This document shows, piece after piece, positions 34,693 through 43,375 of a DNA stretch of 64,000 nucleotides. Origin of the DNA: Melioribacteraceae bacterium (GTDB lineage Bacteria; Bacteroidota; Ignavibacteria; Ignavibacteriales; Melioribacteraceae); contig JALVFE010000025.1 in NCBI GenBank assembly GCA_027030245.1, forward strand, positions 156,001 through 220,000, given 5' to 3'. A model generated the notes under the pieces. It was not told the DNA's origin. It made no database searches and saw only the letters and a list, made by a program, of their open reading frames with translations. Both the position numbers and the translations under genes were made by a program. Every line of letters starts with the position of its first letter. Position 1 is the first letter of the stretch.

Positions 34693-35145
34693 AATGCCCC
34701 CTTTAAAGTTTGTTGAAAATTAATCAGTAACTTTTCTCTCTATTTCCCCTCCCGGATAGTTAAACTTGGTTGTTTTACAATTAATTTGACCAATTGTTCC
34801 GGTAAAATATCTGTTTTTTACTTAAAAACAAACTTAAAATTTTTCAAAAAGGTTCAAATCAATTGGAAAATATCTGTAACTGACTTATAAAACAATAACT
34901 TAACCAATTCCAATTCCTCCCCTAAATTTTAAGTTTTCAAGGGGAAAAGAAAAAGCTTAGGGTAATTTTTAATTCCGGATTCAATTTACAAGTTCATAAA
35001 ATAAAATGTCTATAGCCGTAAATATTTTGTAACAATTGATTCTTTTCGAGTGTATAATCAATTAAATAAAACTTCTATATCTTTTTTGGGTTTTAGTATT
35101 AACTTTCTTATCTTTCGTAAAGAGTTAAACAAGAAATTCAAATAA
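34693..35145. other. 453-base intergenic region upstream of ccmC
   Basis: This is the longest non-coding stretch apart from the rRNA. It is AT-rich and carries no tRNA-like structure or ORF with support. It holds an 11-base direct repeat AAAATATCTGT at 34804-34814 and 34867-34877 (63 bases apart) and several AATTGG/CCAATT words nearby. Promoters for the 83-residue gene (minus) and for ccmC (plus) must lie here, but no exact TAnnTTTG box was found on the plus strand. Confidence 0.6.
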
Positions 35146-35850
35146 ATGAATACATTTTGGAAGGTTACGCTTTTCGTTTTAATGACGATTGTTATTATTG
35201 CCGGAATAACTTTTCCTATTGTTAAAAGCCCTTCCGTTTGGTACGAATACCCGAATATTCCGGGTCTTGAGGAAAAAGCAAAAATAATCTTTTTTCATGT
35301 ACCGACTGCGTGGCTGGCGGTTATTGCATTTTTAACCGCAATGGTTCAAGGAATAAAATATTTGAGGACCAACAATTTCGAGCATGACGCAAAATCCTTG
35401 GCTGCGTTGCAAATAGGAATGGTTTTCACAATTTTAGCAACGGTTACAGGTTCCATTTGGGCAAAGTTTACTTGGGGAGCATTTTGGCATTGGGACCCGC
35501 GGGAAACAAGTATCTTCATTCTTTTACTTATTTACGGTTCCCTTTTTGCGTTAAGATCGGCAATAGAAAATGAGGAAAAAAGGGCAAGGCTTTCGGCTGT
35601 TTATTCGATTTTTGCCTTTCTTACTGTTCCGTTTTTTGTTTTTATTATGCCTCGAATTATGGCGGGGTTGCATCCCGGTTCCGCAGACGATACAAATGCC
35701 GGTCCGGTTGTCGATTTCCAAATGAATTCAACAATGCAAGTTGTTTTTTACCTTTCGCTTATTGCTTTTACAATTTTATTCATTTGGATTTGGAAATTGA
35801 GTTATAAATCTATTATTTACAATCATTATCTTATCAAAGAATACGACTGA
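35146..35850 (+). CDS. ccmC: Haem exporter/haem-handling protein CcmC
   Basis: An inner-membrane haem-handling protein of cytochrome c maturation System I (234 residues, about six membrane helices). The tryptophan-rich periplasmic loop TWGAFWHWDPRETS is the WWD haem-binding domain. Flanking histidines are in IFFHVPTAWLA and GLHPGS. It presents haem to CcmE. No ccmA or ccmB is adjacent; ccmD, ccmE and ccmF follow directly, so the locus is a ccmCDEF operon. Confidence 0.93.
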   Translation: MNTFWKVTLFVLMTIVIIAGITFPIVKSPSVWYEYPNIPGLEEKAKIIFFHVPTAWLAVIAFLTAMVQGIKYLRTNNFEHDAKSLAALQIGMVFTILATVTGSIWAKFTWGAFWHWDPRETSIFILLLIYGSLFALRSAIENEEKRARLSAVYSIFAFLTVPFFVFIMPRIMAGLHPGSADDTNAGPVVDFQMNSTMQVVFYLSLIAFTILFIWIWKLSYKSIIYNHYLIKEYD

Positions 35851-35858
35851 GGTATATT

Positions 35859-36020
35859 GTGGAAGCATTTTTCGATTTTCTTGATCAAAATTCTATATAT
35901 ATCGTTTTATTCATTACATTGGTAATATGGTTCGGAATTTTTCTGCATGTGTTATCGGTTGAGAAAAGATTGAAAAAGATTGAAAAAGAAATAAAGGAGT
36001 TAAACGACGATGAAAAATAA
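35859..36020 (+). CDS. ccmD: CcmD-like small membrane protein
   Basis: A 53-residue frame with a GTG start nine bases after the ccmC stop. It reads as one membrane helix (about residues 13-32, SIYIVLFITLVIWFGIFL) followed by a basic/acidic cytoplasmic helix (EKRLKKIEKEIKEL). Size, topology and position between ccmC and ccmE are those of CcmD, which helps release holo-CcmE from CcmC. The last 11 bases overlap the ccmE start, and AAAGGAG inside the gene end serves as the ccmE ribosome-binding site. It is too short for usual length cut-offs and may be missed by gene callers. Confidence 0.8.
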   Translation: MEAFFDFLDQNSIYIVLFITLVIWFGIFLHVLSVEKRLKKIEKEIKELNDDEK

Positions 36021-36393
36021 ATATATATTCGGTGGCATAATCATATTAATATTCTTTTCGTTTATGGCTTACCTCTTTACCCAAACGAATATTTCATACG
36101 AAAACAATTTCACAAAAGTTATGAATTCAAACAAAACTTTGAAAGTAACCGGAAGTTGGGTAAGAGAGAACAATTACGTTTACGATAAAGAAAAAAACTT
36201 GTTCATGTTTACCATAAAAGACGAAAACGGTAACATGATGAAAGTAATTTACAAAGGCAGTATTCCTAATAATTTTGAATCGGCAACAAGTGTTGTGGTA
36301 ACGGGAAAGTATAAAGACGGTTATTTCCATGCGTCGGACATACTAACAAAATGCCCGTCAAAATACCAAGAACAATATACTGCCGGAAGCTAA
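36010..36393 (+). CDS. ccmE: Cytochrome c maturation chaperone CcmE, CxxxY variant
   Basis: A membrane-anchored periplasmic haem chaperone of 127 residues with one N-terminal helix (about 5-24) and an OB-fold core (KTLKVTGSWVRE, FTIKDENGN, VVVTGKY). In the usual proteins haem is bound covalently through His in HxxxY. Here the aligned segment is LTKCPSKYQ, giving Cys115 and Tyr119. CxxxY CcmE proteins are known from archaea and some anaerobic bacteria, where they define a variant System I that lacks CcmH. The window likewise shows no ccmH. The gene overlaps ccmD and precedes ccmF by 20 bases. Confidence 0.9.
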   Translation: MKNKYIFGGIIILIFFSFMAYLFTQTNISYENNFTKVMNSNKTLKVTGSWVRENNYVYDKEKNLFMFTIKDENGNMMKVIYKGSIPNNFESATSVVVTGKYKDGYFHASDILTKCPSKYQEQYTAGS

Positions 36394-36413
36394 TTTAACC
36401 GAAAGGAATTAAT

Positions 36414-38807
36414 ATGATTGGCAATATATTATTAACGCTGGCTTTGGCCGCAAGCGTTTTTACGGTGGTAATGTACTACCTCGATTTTAAAGGGTATGTT
36501 AACGCCAAGATTTATGCCCGACTGGGAGTACATACAACAACAATCTTAGTTATAGCCGCTTCAATATTACTATTCCATGCAATCCTAACCCATCAATACC
36601 AATACAAATATGTTTATGAATACAGCGGGAGCGGACTTTCAACAGGACTTTTGCTTTCAACATTTTGGGCCGGGCAACAAGGAAGCTTTATGCTGTGGGT
36701 GTTTTTCTCCGTATTAGTGGGACTAGTACTCCTCGATTATACATCCAAACGAGGAGATTTGGAAACGCGCGTAATGATGGTATATATGCTGGTCGTATTT
36801 TTTCTACTGATTCTGGTAAATCCTACCTTAAAAAGCCCGTTTAATTACATTTGGGTAGATCCGGTTTTCATAAACCTGAAAAATATTAATCATACATACA
36901 TATCAATGCCTTTCATGAGGGATTTCATATTCACGGATACGACGAACAACCAAAGTTTTGTTAAGATGAGCAAAGAACTCTACGCCATTTTACATACAAG
37001 CGGAATACCGATTAACGAATTTATTGTGGAAGGAAAAGGTCTTAATCCTTTATTGCAAAATTTCTGGATGCAAATTCATCCGCCGTTTTTATTCATCGGA
37101 TTTGCAATGTCTGCAGTCCCCTATTCTTTTGCAATCGCGGCACTTATAAAAAATGATTACAGAGATTGGATTAAACAATCGTTTCCTTGGTTGCTTGGCG
37201 CTACAATGGTTTTAGGTTTGGCGATAATGCTCGGCGGTTACTGGGCATACGGCGTACTCGGTTGGGGCGGTTACTGGGGATGGGATCCCGTTGAAAATTC
37301 AAGTTTAATACCTTGGATAATAGGCGCGGCGGCTATTCATACATTTTTAATTCAACGAAAGTATCAAGCAAAAGGCGGCAACGGCAGATTTGTAAAGACA
37401 AATCTGATTCTATCTATCTTAATGTTTATTTTGGTTTTATACAGTACATTTTTAACACGAAGCGGAATTTTGGGCGATTCTTCCGTTCATTCATTCGTTG
37501 CACCGGGAATGCTGGTTTATCTCTTTTTAATTATTCTAATGTTAACGTTTTTATTTATCGGTCTAATCGGCCTGGCAGTACGCTGGAAATACTTGGAAAA
37601 ATTCGAAAATTTTCAAGATAATTTTCTTTCCCGTGAACTTGCTTTATTCACCGGCTCAGTAGCGCTGATTGCTTCGGCAATAATTATTCTCGTAGGTACT
37701 TCCGCCCCCATTTGGGGTCAAGCGGTGGAAATAAAATTCTATAACGAACTCAATTTGCCTATTGCTATTATAATTGGATTGTTAAACGGAATAAGCCTTT
37801 TGTTAAGTTGGAAATTTACAAAAGGAAAAAGCTTTTGGAAACGAACCCGTACTTCTTTGGTAATAACGATAATCGCTTCTGCGCTTATTATTATACTTGG
37901 CGGGATCAATGACGTTATGCTTGCAATTATGACCTTCTCTTCAATGTTCACTTTAATCGTAAACTTGGAAATAGCCTTTAAGATAATTAAAGACAAAGCA
38001 TTATATGCCGGCGCTTATATTGCCCATACCGGTTTAGCGCTCTTTATGTTAGGCGTTGTTGCCACAGGCGGATTTACTCAGGAAAAACAAATTGAACTGG
38101 AAAAAGGAAAACCGGTTAAAGCATTCGGATATAATATTACATTCTTAGGTTACAAACCGGTTGAGAACGGGAAAAAGTTTGCTTTTAACGTACAGTTACA
38201 AAAAGAAAACAGTGTGGAAATAATTTCCCCGGTTATGTACAGATCCGATTTTAACAACAGCCTGATGAGAGAACCGGATATATTAAATATGTTGACCAAA
38301 GACTTTTACGTCACGCCGTTAAGTTATTCAACAGGAGATGATACTCGTAACCACAACGGAGAAAAATTCACTTTGAAAGAAGGTGAAGAAATTTCATTCG
38401 ACAATAAAACAATTAAATTTGTTGAGTTCGATTTTCCGCAATCGGAAATGAATAAAATGAGAGCGGGCGGCGATTTTACAATCGGTGCGAAATTATTAGT
38501 TATTGACGGCAATAACAAATACGAAGTGGAACCCAAATTAAGATCCGCAAACGGAAACCGCAGTTACGAGAATGTCAGTCTGGAAAACGCCGATTTGAGA
38601 ATTGAACTCACCGGATTAAATGCCGGGACAATTGATATTTCAGTCTCGAAGTTAAGCGAGAGTTCACAGGCAGCACCGAAAAAGAAAACGGAAGTATTTA
38701 CCGTTGAAGCAAGTATAAAACCGTTTATCGGGTTGGTTTGGCTTGGAGTTATAATAACAGTCTTGGGTTTTGCCGTTTCAATCGTTAGAAGAACAAAGGA
38801 AACATAA
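36414..38807 (+). CDS. ccmF: Cytochrome c haem lyase subunit CcmF
   Basis: A large polytopic inner-membrane protein (797 residues, about 14-15 helices). The WWD haem-binding loop reads YGVLGWGGYWGWDPVENS, and the flanking conserved sequences are MQIHPPFLFIGFAM and STFLTRSGILGDSSVHSF. A periplasmic C-terminal domain (about 585-770) precedes the last membrane helix. CcmF attaches haem to apocytochromes, with CcmE as donor. It is the last gene of the ccmCDEF operon; no ccmG or ccmH follows. It is convergent with the histidine kinase gene, 13 bases away. Confidence 0.95.
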   Translation: MIGNILLTLALAASVFTVVMYYLDFKGYVNAKIYARLGVHTTTILVIAASILLFHAILTHQYQYKYVYEYSGSGLSTGLLLSTFWAGQQGSFMLWVFFSVLVGLVLLDYTSKRGDLETRVMMVYMLVVFFLLILVNPTLKSPFNYIWVDPVFINLKNINHTYISMPFMRDFIFTDTTNNQSFVKMSKELYAILHTSGIPINEFIVEGKGLNPLLQNFWMQIHPPFLFIGFAMSAVPYSFAIAALIKNDYRDWIKQSFPWLLGATMVLGLAIMLGGYWAYGVLGWGGYWGWDPVENSSLIPWIIGAAAIHTFLIQRKYQAKGGNGRFVKTNLILSILMFILVLYSTFLTRSGILGDSSVHSFVAPGMLVYLFLIILMLTFLFIGLIGLAVRWKYLEKFENFQDNFLSRELALFTGSVALIASAIIILVGTSAPIWGQAVEIKFYNELNLPIAIIIGLLNGISLLLSWKFTKGKSFWKRTRTSLVITIIASALIIILGGINDVMLAIMTFSSMFTLIVNLEIAFKIIKDKALYAGAYIAHTGLALFMLGVVATGGFTQEKQIELEKGKPVKAFGYNITFLGYKPVENGKKFAFNVQLQKENSVEIISPVMYRSDFNNSLMREPDILNMLTKDFYVTPLSYSTGDDTRNHNGEKFTLKEGEEISFDNKTIKFVEFDFPQSEMNKMRAGGDFTIGAKLLVIDGNNKYEVEPKLRSANGNRSYENVSLENADLRIELTGLNAGTIDISVSKLSESSQAAPKKKTEVFTVEASIKPFIGLVWLGVIITVLGFAVSIVRRTKET

Positions 38808-38820
38808 GCATTACAGCGGA

Positions 38821-40218
38821 TTAACTAAGCTTTACAATTGGCAAAGTAATAATAAAATTTGTTCCTTCCGGTACGTTATCCTTGATGGTAATTTTTCCGC
38901 CCATCGAATTAACGATGGAGTATACCAGGCTCAATCCCAAACCGTATCCTTCTTTGGCTTGGTTTTGGGTAAAAGAACCGCGGTAAAAACGCTCGAATAT
39001 TTTATCCTTTTCATTATCGGGAATTCCTACACCTTTATCCGAAACGGTAATATGCACAAATTCGTTGCCGGTCTCGACCGTAACCGTTACTTCCTTTTCA
39101 TCCGAATATTTTAATGCATTATCAATTAAATTTTGTAATACAATTGAGAAATATTCAGATTTACCCCTCAAGTAAACTTTGGAATTAAAATCGAACTTCA
39201 CATTTTTCCCTTTGTAAACAGGGGTTAATTCGTTTTCTATTATATTCGTTAGTTCGAACACCGATTTCTCGTCACTGCAATCTTTACAATCCCTCGAGAG
39301 AATAAGCATTGTTTTAACTATACGTATCATTCTTTCTGTTTGGTCTTTTACAATCCCAATGGATTCCCGGTATTCTTCTACCGTCCGTTCCTTTTTGGTA
39401 AGATAATCCAACTCGGTTTTTAAGGTTGTCAGCGGTGTCATTAATTGATGCGAAGCGTTATCGGTAAAATGGGAAATTTGGTCAATCTGCTTTTCCAACC
39501 GGTCGAATAAAGTATTGAGCGTATCTCTCAATTTCCCAATTTCATCGTTTGGATCGGCGTCGAATGTTAAACGTTCGTTTAAGTTCGTTGCAGATATTTT
39601 TTTCGCCAGATCAATTATATTATTAAGCCTTTCATAACTTTTCCTTGCAAGGAAAATACTTAATCCGATTACAATAATTACTACTAACGGAAGAATTATC
39701 AGGTTAAATGTTAATATCCTTTTGGTAAGATAATTCAATCCGGATTTTATTGCTCCCAGTTGAATATATCCGATATGTTTGAATTTATCGTCGAATACTC
39801 GTTTATAGACGATGCGCATTTGCATATCATTAAATAATAAATCTTCAAAGTAGTAAGGATTAAAATTATTTGGGAACCCTAGCAAAAATCCGCGCAGTTT
39901 ATCCATGTTTTTACTTTTGTAAAAAACTTTACCCTGTAAATCATAAATCTGAAGAAAAAACGATTCTTCCCCGAGCGAAGAAAAAGCCGGTTCGTTTAAT
40001 TCCTTGCTGTTCAAAACAAGCGTTGAATCGTTAGTTACCACCAATGAATTTAGAATATGCTCCACTTCGTGTTTCAGTCTGATGTCCAAATTATCTGTAA
40101 CTATATAATTTGTAATCGTAAACGTGAAAACTATAAATGCGAAGTAAAGTCCGAACATCACAACAGCGTTCCAAAAGGCAAGGCGTTTAACGGTTTTTGT
40201 TAAGTGGATTTTACTCAT
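38821..40218 (-). CDS. Two-component sensor histidine kinase
   Basis: Two membrane helices (about residues 12-36 and 175-195) enclose a periplasmic domain of about 140 residues. HAMP follows (about 195-250), then the dimerisation/phosphoacceptor domain with His in DNASHQLMTPLTTLK, and the ATPase domain with N-box NLIDNALKYS, G1 DKGVGIPD, F-box IFERFYRG and G2 GYGLGLSLV. The periplasmic domain is not of a family I recognise. It starts three bases after the response-regulator stop, so the pair is cotranscribed. Its position between the ccm operon and the octahaem cytochrome gene makes redox or metal sensing plausible but unproven. Confidence 0.93.
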   Translation of the reverse strand: MSKIHLTKTVKRLAFWNAVVMFGLYFAFIVFTFTITNYIVTDNLDIRLKHEVEHILNSLVVTNDSTLVLNSKELNEPAFSSLGEESFFLQIYDLQGKVFYKSKNMDKLRGFLLGFPNNFNPYYFEDLLFNDMQMRIVYKRVFDDKFKHIGYIQLGAIKSGLNYLTKRILTFNLIILPLVVIIVIGLSIFLARKSYERLNNIIDLAKKISATNLNERLTFDADPNDEIGKLRDTLNTLFDRLEKQIDQISHFTDNASHQLMTPLTTLKTELDYLTKKERTVEEYRESIGIVKDQTERMIRIVKTMLILSRDCKDCSDEKSVFELTNIIENELTPVYKGKNVKFDFNSKVYLRGKSEYFSIVLQNLIDNALKYSDEKEVTVTVETGNEFVHITVSDKGVGIPDNEKDKIFERFYRGSFTQNQAKEGYGLGLSLVYSIVNSMGGKITIKDNVPEGTNFIITLPIVKLS

Positions 40219-40221
40219 AGA

Positions 40222-40896
40222 TTAATCCAAAATAAAAAGATAACCTTCGCCGTAGATTGTTTTTATAAATTTTTTACCCGTAAGTTCTTCCAATTTACTT
40301 CGCAGATTTTTAATTGTAACTTCAACCAAATTTGTTGACGGTGTAAAAGGAAGTTCCCAAACATCGCGGCAAAGCCTTTCTTTATTAAGTATAACACCGG
40401 AGTTTTCAAGGAAGTATTTAAGCAGTTCAAATTCTTTTTCCGGCAGTTTAATTTTCCCGTGCGGAGTAACAAGTGTGTGCGCAATTAAATCCAACTTAAA
40501 TTCATCAAATTCCAGAAAAGTGGAAACACTTTCGTATCTTCTTACTACAGCGTTTATCCGTGCCATAACTTCGTCGAAAGAAAACGGTTTGGTTATATAA
40601 TCGTCCGCTCCGTAATTTAATGCTTCAACTTTATTTTTAACATCGCTCAAAGCGGTCAACAGAATAATCGGTTTATTGTAACCTGCTTTTCTTAAACTTT
40701 TGCATACTTCAAGTCCGGTCAATTCCGGCATTCTCCAATCTAACAACAAAACATCAAAACTATTTTTCGATATTTGGTCAATCGCTTCTTTACCATTTTC
40801 GGCTATCTCTGCGGAATGACCTTCATCGGCAAAATTTTTTTTAAGCGAATTTGCTATTTGCTTTTCGTCTTCCGCTATTAAAATCCGCATTGCCAT
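40222..40896 (-). CDS. OmpR/PhoB-family response regulator
   Basis: The receiver domain (about 1-120) has the acidic pair (AEDE), phosphoacceptor Asp in LLLDWRMPELTG (about 54), Thr in LLTALSD and Lys in YITKPFS. The DNA-binding winged helix (about 130-224) contains LPEKEFELLKYFLEN, VEVTIKNLRSKLEE and the IKTIYGEGYLF wing. It is first in the operon with the histidine kinase, and its upstream region is shared with the divergent octahaem cytochrome gene, a possible target. Confidence 0.95.
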   Translation of the reverse strand: MAMRILIAEDEKQIANSLKKNFADEGHSAEIAENGKEAIDQISKNSFDVLLLDWRMPELTGLEVCKSLRKAGYNKPIILLTALSDVKNKVEALNYGADDYITKPFSFDEVMARINAVVRRYESVSTFLEFDEFKLDLIAHTLVTPHGKIKLPEKEFELLKYFLENSGVILNKERLCRDVWELPFTPSTNLVEVTIKNLRSKLEELTGKKFIKTIYGEGYLFILD

Positions 40897-41077
40897 ACTC
40901 CATAAATATAACAGTAAAATAATATTAAAAGGTGAATAAATCAGTTAAATAAATATGAAAAAAATTTAATAATTGTTTTCTTTACTCACACCCTCACGAA
41001 TATTAAATTATAAGTGTAATAATAATACAATAATGTCCATTTATCTATAAATTAATTAATAATATTCGGGAGGTAGC

Positions 41078-42520
41078 ATGAAGCAAGCAGTGTTAATAAT
41101 TTTAGTCGGGGTTATAAGCACCATGTTGCTTGTAAATCAAACCCAGGCACAAACATACGTGGGTTCCGATTCGTGTATAACATGCCATAATACGGTTGAT
41201 GCGAATCTGGGATACAACATATACGAAGAGTATATTAAAACAGGGCATCCGTACAAACTTAACCCTGTAGACGGCGCACCGCCGGTTTATCCGCCGAACA
41301 CTTCTCCCGGTGTTACACAAACTCCGCCCGGAACCACTTGGGACGATTTTGCTTTTGTAATAGGCGGATACGGTTGGAAGGCGAGATTTGTAAGAAAAAA
41401 CGGAATGATTTTCACAACGGATTCTTCTGCTCAATATAATTTCGAAACTCAATCGTGGGTTCCATACCATTACGGTGAAACAAAGTATTACAACAAAGGA
41501 TGTTTCAAATGCCATACAACCGGTGCAACTCCCGAAGGCTCGTGGAACGGAGTTCCGGATGACAGTTTAGGTACATTCAGCGAACCCGGAATAAGATGCG
41601 AAGGTTGTCACGGTCCGGGCAGCGAACATGTGGCAAATCCTACGGGAGTTCATCCTCCGAACAGCGGAACCGCATTAACTTGGGATATCTGCGCTTCTTG
41701 CCATAACAGAGGCGGCGTTTCCAATTCAATTCCCGCCAGCGGAGGTTATATCAAACATCACGAACAATCAAACGAAATGCTTGCTTCCAAACACGGACAG
41801 ATGAATTTTACATGCGCTACATGTCACGATGCCCATATTGCACTTAGATATCCCGATGTTGCAAGCGAAGGATTAACCGCAATTACAACAACGTGCGAAA
41901 CTTGTCATCCGAACAAAGAAGTAATGTTAAACGGTTCGCCAAAACCGATTTCTTGCGTCGATTGTCACATGGCTCCGGCAAGTAAATCAGCGGTGGGAAT
42001 GCAAGTTGGCAACGGATGGCGAGGTGATATTAAAACTCATATTTTCAAAATTAATACCGATGCGGTTACGAAAGATTCGATGTTCACCGGCGATGGCGCG
42101 TCTGTAAAATTGGATGCTAACGGTTTAGCTGCCGTTACGCTGGACTTTGCATGCTTACGCTGCCATACGGACGAAACTGTAGCTTGGGCTTCGACTTATG
42201 CCAAAGATATCCACACAAACGGAATTGTAGGAATAGCAGGCACGAAAATTTTACCAAAAGAATTTTCATTGAGTCAAAACTATCCGAACCCGTTTAATCC
42301 GAGTACTACAATAAAATTCGCTTTACCTCAAACTTCAAATGTAACTTTGGAAATTTACTCGATTACAGGTGAATTTATCGGGAAGTTATTGGAAGACAAA
42401 CTTCCGGCCGGAGAACACAGCGTTGTCTTCGACGCATCCAATTTAAGCAGCGGCGTATATCTTTATAGATTAACCGCCAACGAATACACGCAAGTTAAAA
42501 AGATGACTCTGCTTCGTTAA
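41078..42520 (+). CDS. Secreted octahaem c-type cytochrome with type IX secretion sorting domain
   Basis: A signal peptide (about 1-24, ending QTQA) is followed by eight CxxCH haem motifs: CITCH (from residue 33), CFKCH, CEGCH, CASCH, CATCH, CETCH, CVDCH and CLRCH. The last about 85 residues form a Por-type sorting domain beginning FSLSQNYPNPFNPSTTIKF and ending SSGVYLYRLTANEYTQVKKM. It should therefore be haem-loaded in the periplasm and then exported to, or anchored on, the cell surface by the type IX system. That makes it a candidate for extracellular electron transfer. A GGGAGG Shine-Dalgarno precedes the ATG, and a strong terminator follows. It is monocistronic. Confidence 0.94.
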   Translation: MKQAVLIILVGVISTMLLVNQTQAQTYVGSDSCITCHNTVDANLGYNIYEEYIKTGHPYKLNPVDGAPPVYPPNTSPGVTQTPPGTTWDDFAFVIGGYGWKARFVRKNGMIFTTDSSAQYNFETQSWVPYHYGETKYYNKGCFKCHTTGATPEGSWNGVPDDSLGTFSEPGIRCEGCHGPGSEHVANPTGVHPPNSGTALTWDICASCHNRGGVSNSIPASGGYIKHHEQSNEMLASKHGQMNFTCATCHDAHIALRYPDVASEGLTAITTTCETCHPNKEVMLNGSPKPISCVDCHMAPASKSAVGMQVGNGWRGDIKTHIFKINTDAVTKDSMFTGDGASVKLDANGLAAVTLDFACLRCHTDETVAWASTYAKDIHTNGIVGIAGTKILPKEFSLSQNYPNPFNPSTTIKFALPQTSNVTLEIYSITGEFIGKLLEDKLPAGEHSVVFDASNLSSGVYLYRLTANEYTQVKKMTLLR

Positions 42521-42555
42521 TCGAAGGTATGAGTTGAAGGGAAAAGAAAGAATGA

Positions 42556-42587
42556 GAAAGGGGCAAATTAAGCCCCTTTCTTATTTT
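42556..42587 (+). terminator. Intrinsic terminator of the octahaem cytochrome gene
   Basis: Perfect 9-base stem GAAAGGGGC (42556-42564) / GCCCCTTTC (42572-42580), seven-base loop, then TTATTTT. It overlaps the 3' end of the convergent DUF3108 gene. Confidence 0.92.
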
Positions 42588-43375
42588 GAATTATTAATCT
42601 TGGCTTCCGGTTTACCGGCAAGACCTTCGTAAGCCGTAAGTTCGGCATCTATCGATCCGATAATAACTTTTGTTTTTACTTTAACGGGAATTTTTAAATC
42701 ATCGTCAGTTAACCAAATAATTATATTTCCTTCACTTTTGAACAATCCGCCTTCCACAACTAAAGGTTCAACCATAATGCATTTGAAAGTTCCGGCTTCC
42801 ACCGTTATTGTTTCCTTTCCTAAATAAACCACATCCAACGGATAAACTTTGTCTTTATAAAAATTTTCCAAATGGAATCTGTCGCCGACTTTTTTATCGG
42901 AGTAATCGAATGTTCTTGCCAAATAAAACGCCGATACAATATCGTTAACGTACGGGGGAATTTTGTAAGAACCTTCGCTAGTTTTAGCGATTCCCCTTCT
43001 CTGATCGAAAAAAGCCGAAAAATCACGCTTAAAACCGCCTTCACGGATATGTTGTTCGAACCGCCACGGGAAAAGTCCTTCTTTATCCAAATAAGTTTCG
43101 TACCTATCGCGCACTTTATAAAACGGATCGAATGCGGGAACGGAATTTACGCGGAAGACTACGTGAAAAACGTCCCGCCCGAAAATGCGTTTCATTTTGG
43201 GGATAGCCATAACAGCCGTTCCGGCAACTACGAATCCGTACCGCACATCGAAAGTTAATTTTTCGCCTACGGTAAAAGCTTTGTTTTCAACTTTCCGGAA
43301 TTTTTTAATTTGTCCGGAAACTATACCTGAAACCAAAAGCAGAATTATGATATATTTTAATCTGTTTGTTTTCAT
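42581..43375 (-). CDS. DUF3108 family exported protein
   Basis: A signal peptide (about 1-20, IIILLLVSGIVSG) is followed by a beta-rich domain typical of DUF3108. FTVGEKLTFDVRYGFVVAGTA opens it, then YETYLDKEGLFPWRFEQHIREGG, IPPYVNDIVSAFYLAR and WLTDDDLKIPVKVKTKVIIGS. The family is found in Gram-negative envelopes and resembles LolA/LolB-like or surface-assembly proteins, but it has no proven function. It overlaps the glycosyltransferase gene upstream by four bases. The product is probably periplasmic or outer-membrane-associated. Confidence 0.88.
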   Translation of the reverse strand: MKTNRLKYIIILLLVSGIVSGQIKKFRKVENKAFTVGEKLTFDVRYGFVVAGTAVMAIPKMKRIFGRDVFHVVFRVNSVPAFDPFYKVRDRYETYLDKEGLFPWRFEQHIREGGFKRDFSAFFDQRRGIAKTSEGSYKIPPYVNDIVSAFYLARTFDYSDKKVGDRFHLENFYKDKVYPLDVVYLGKETITVEAGTFKCIMVEPLVVEGGLFKSEGNIIIWLTDDDLKIPVKVKTKVIIGSIDAELTAYEGLAGKPEAKINNSK

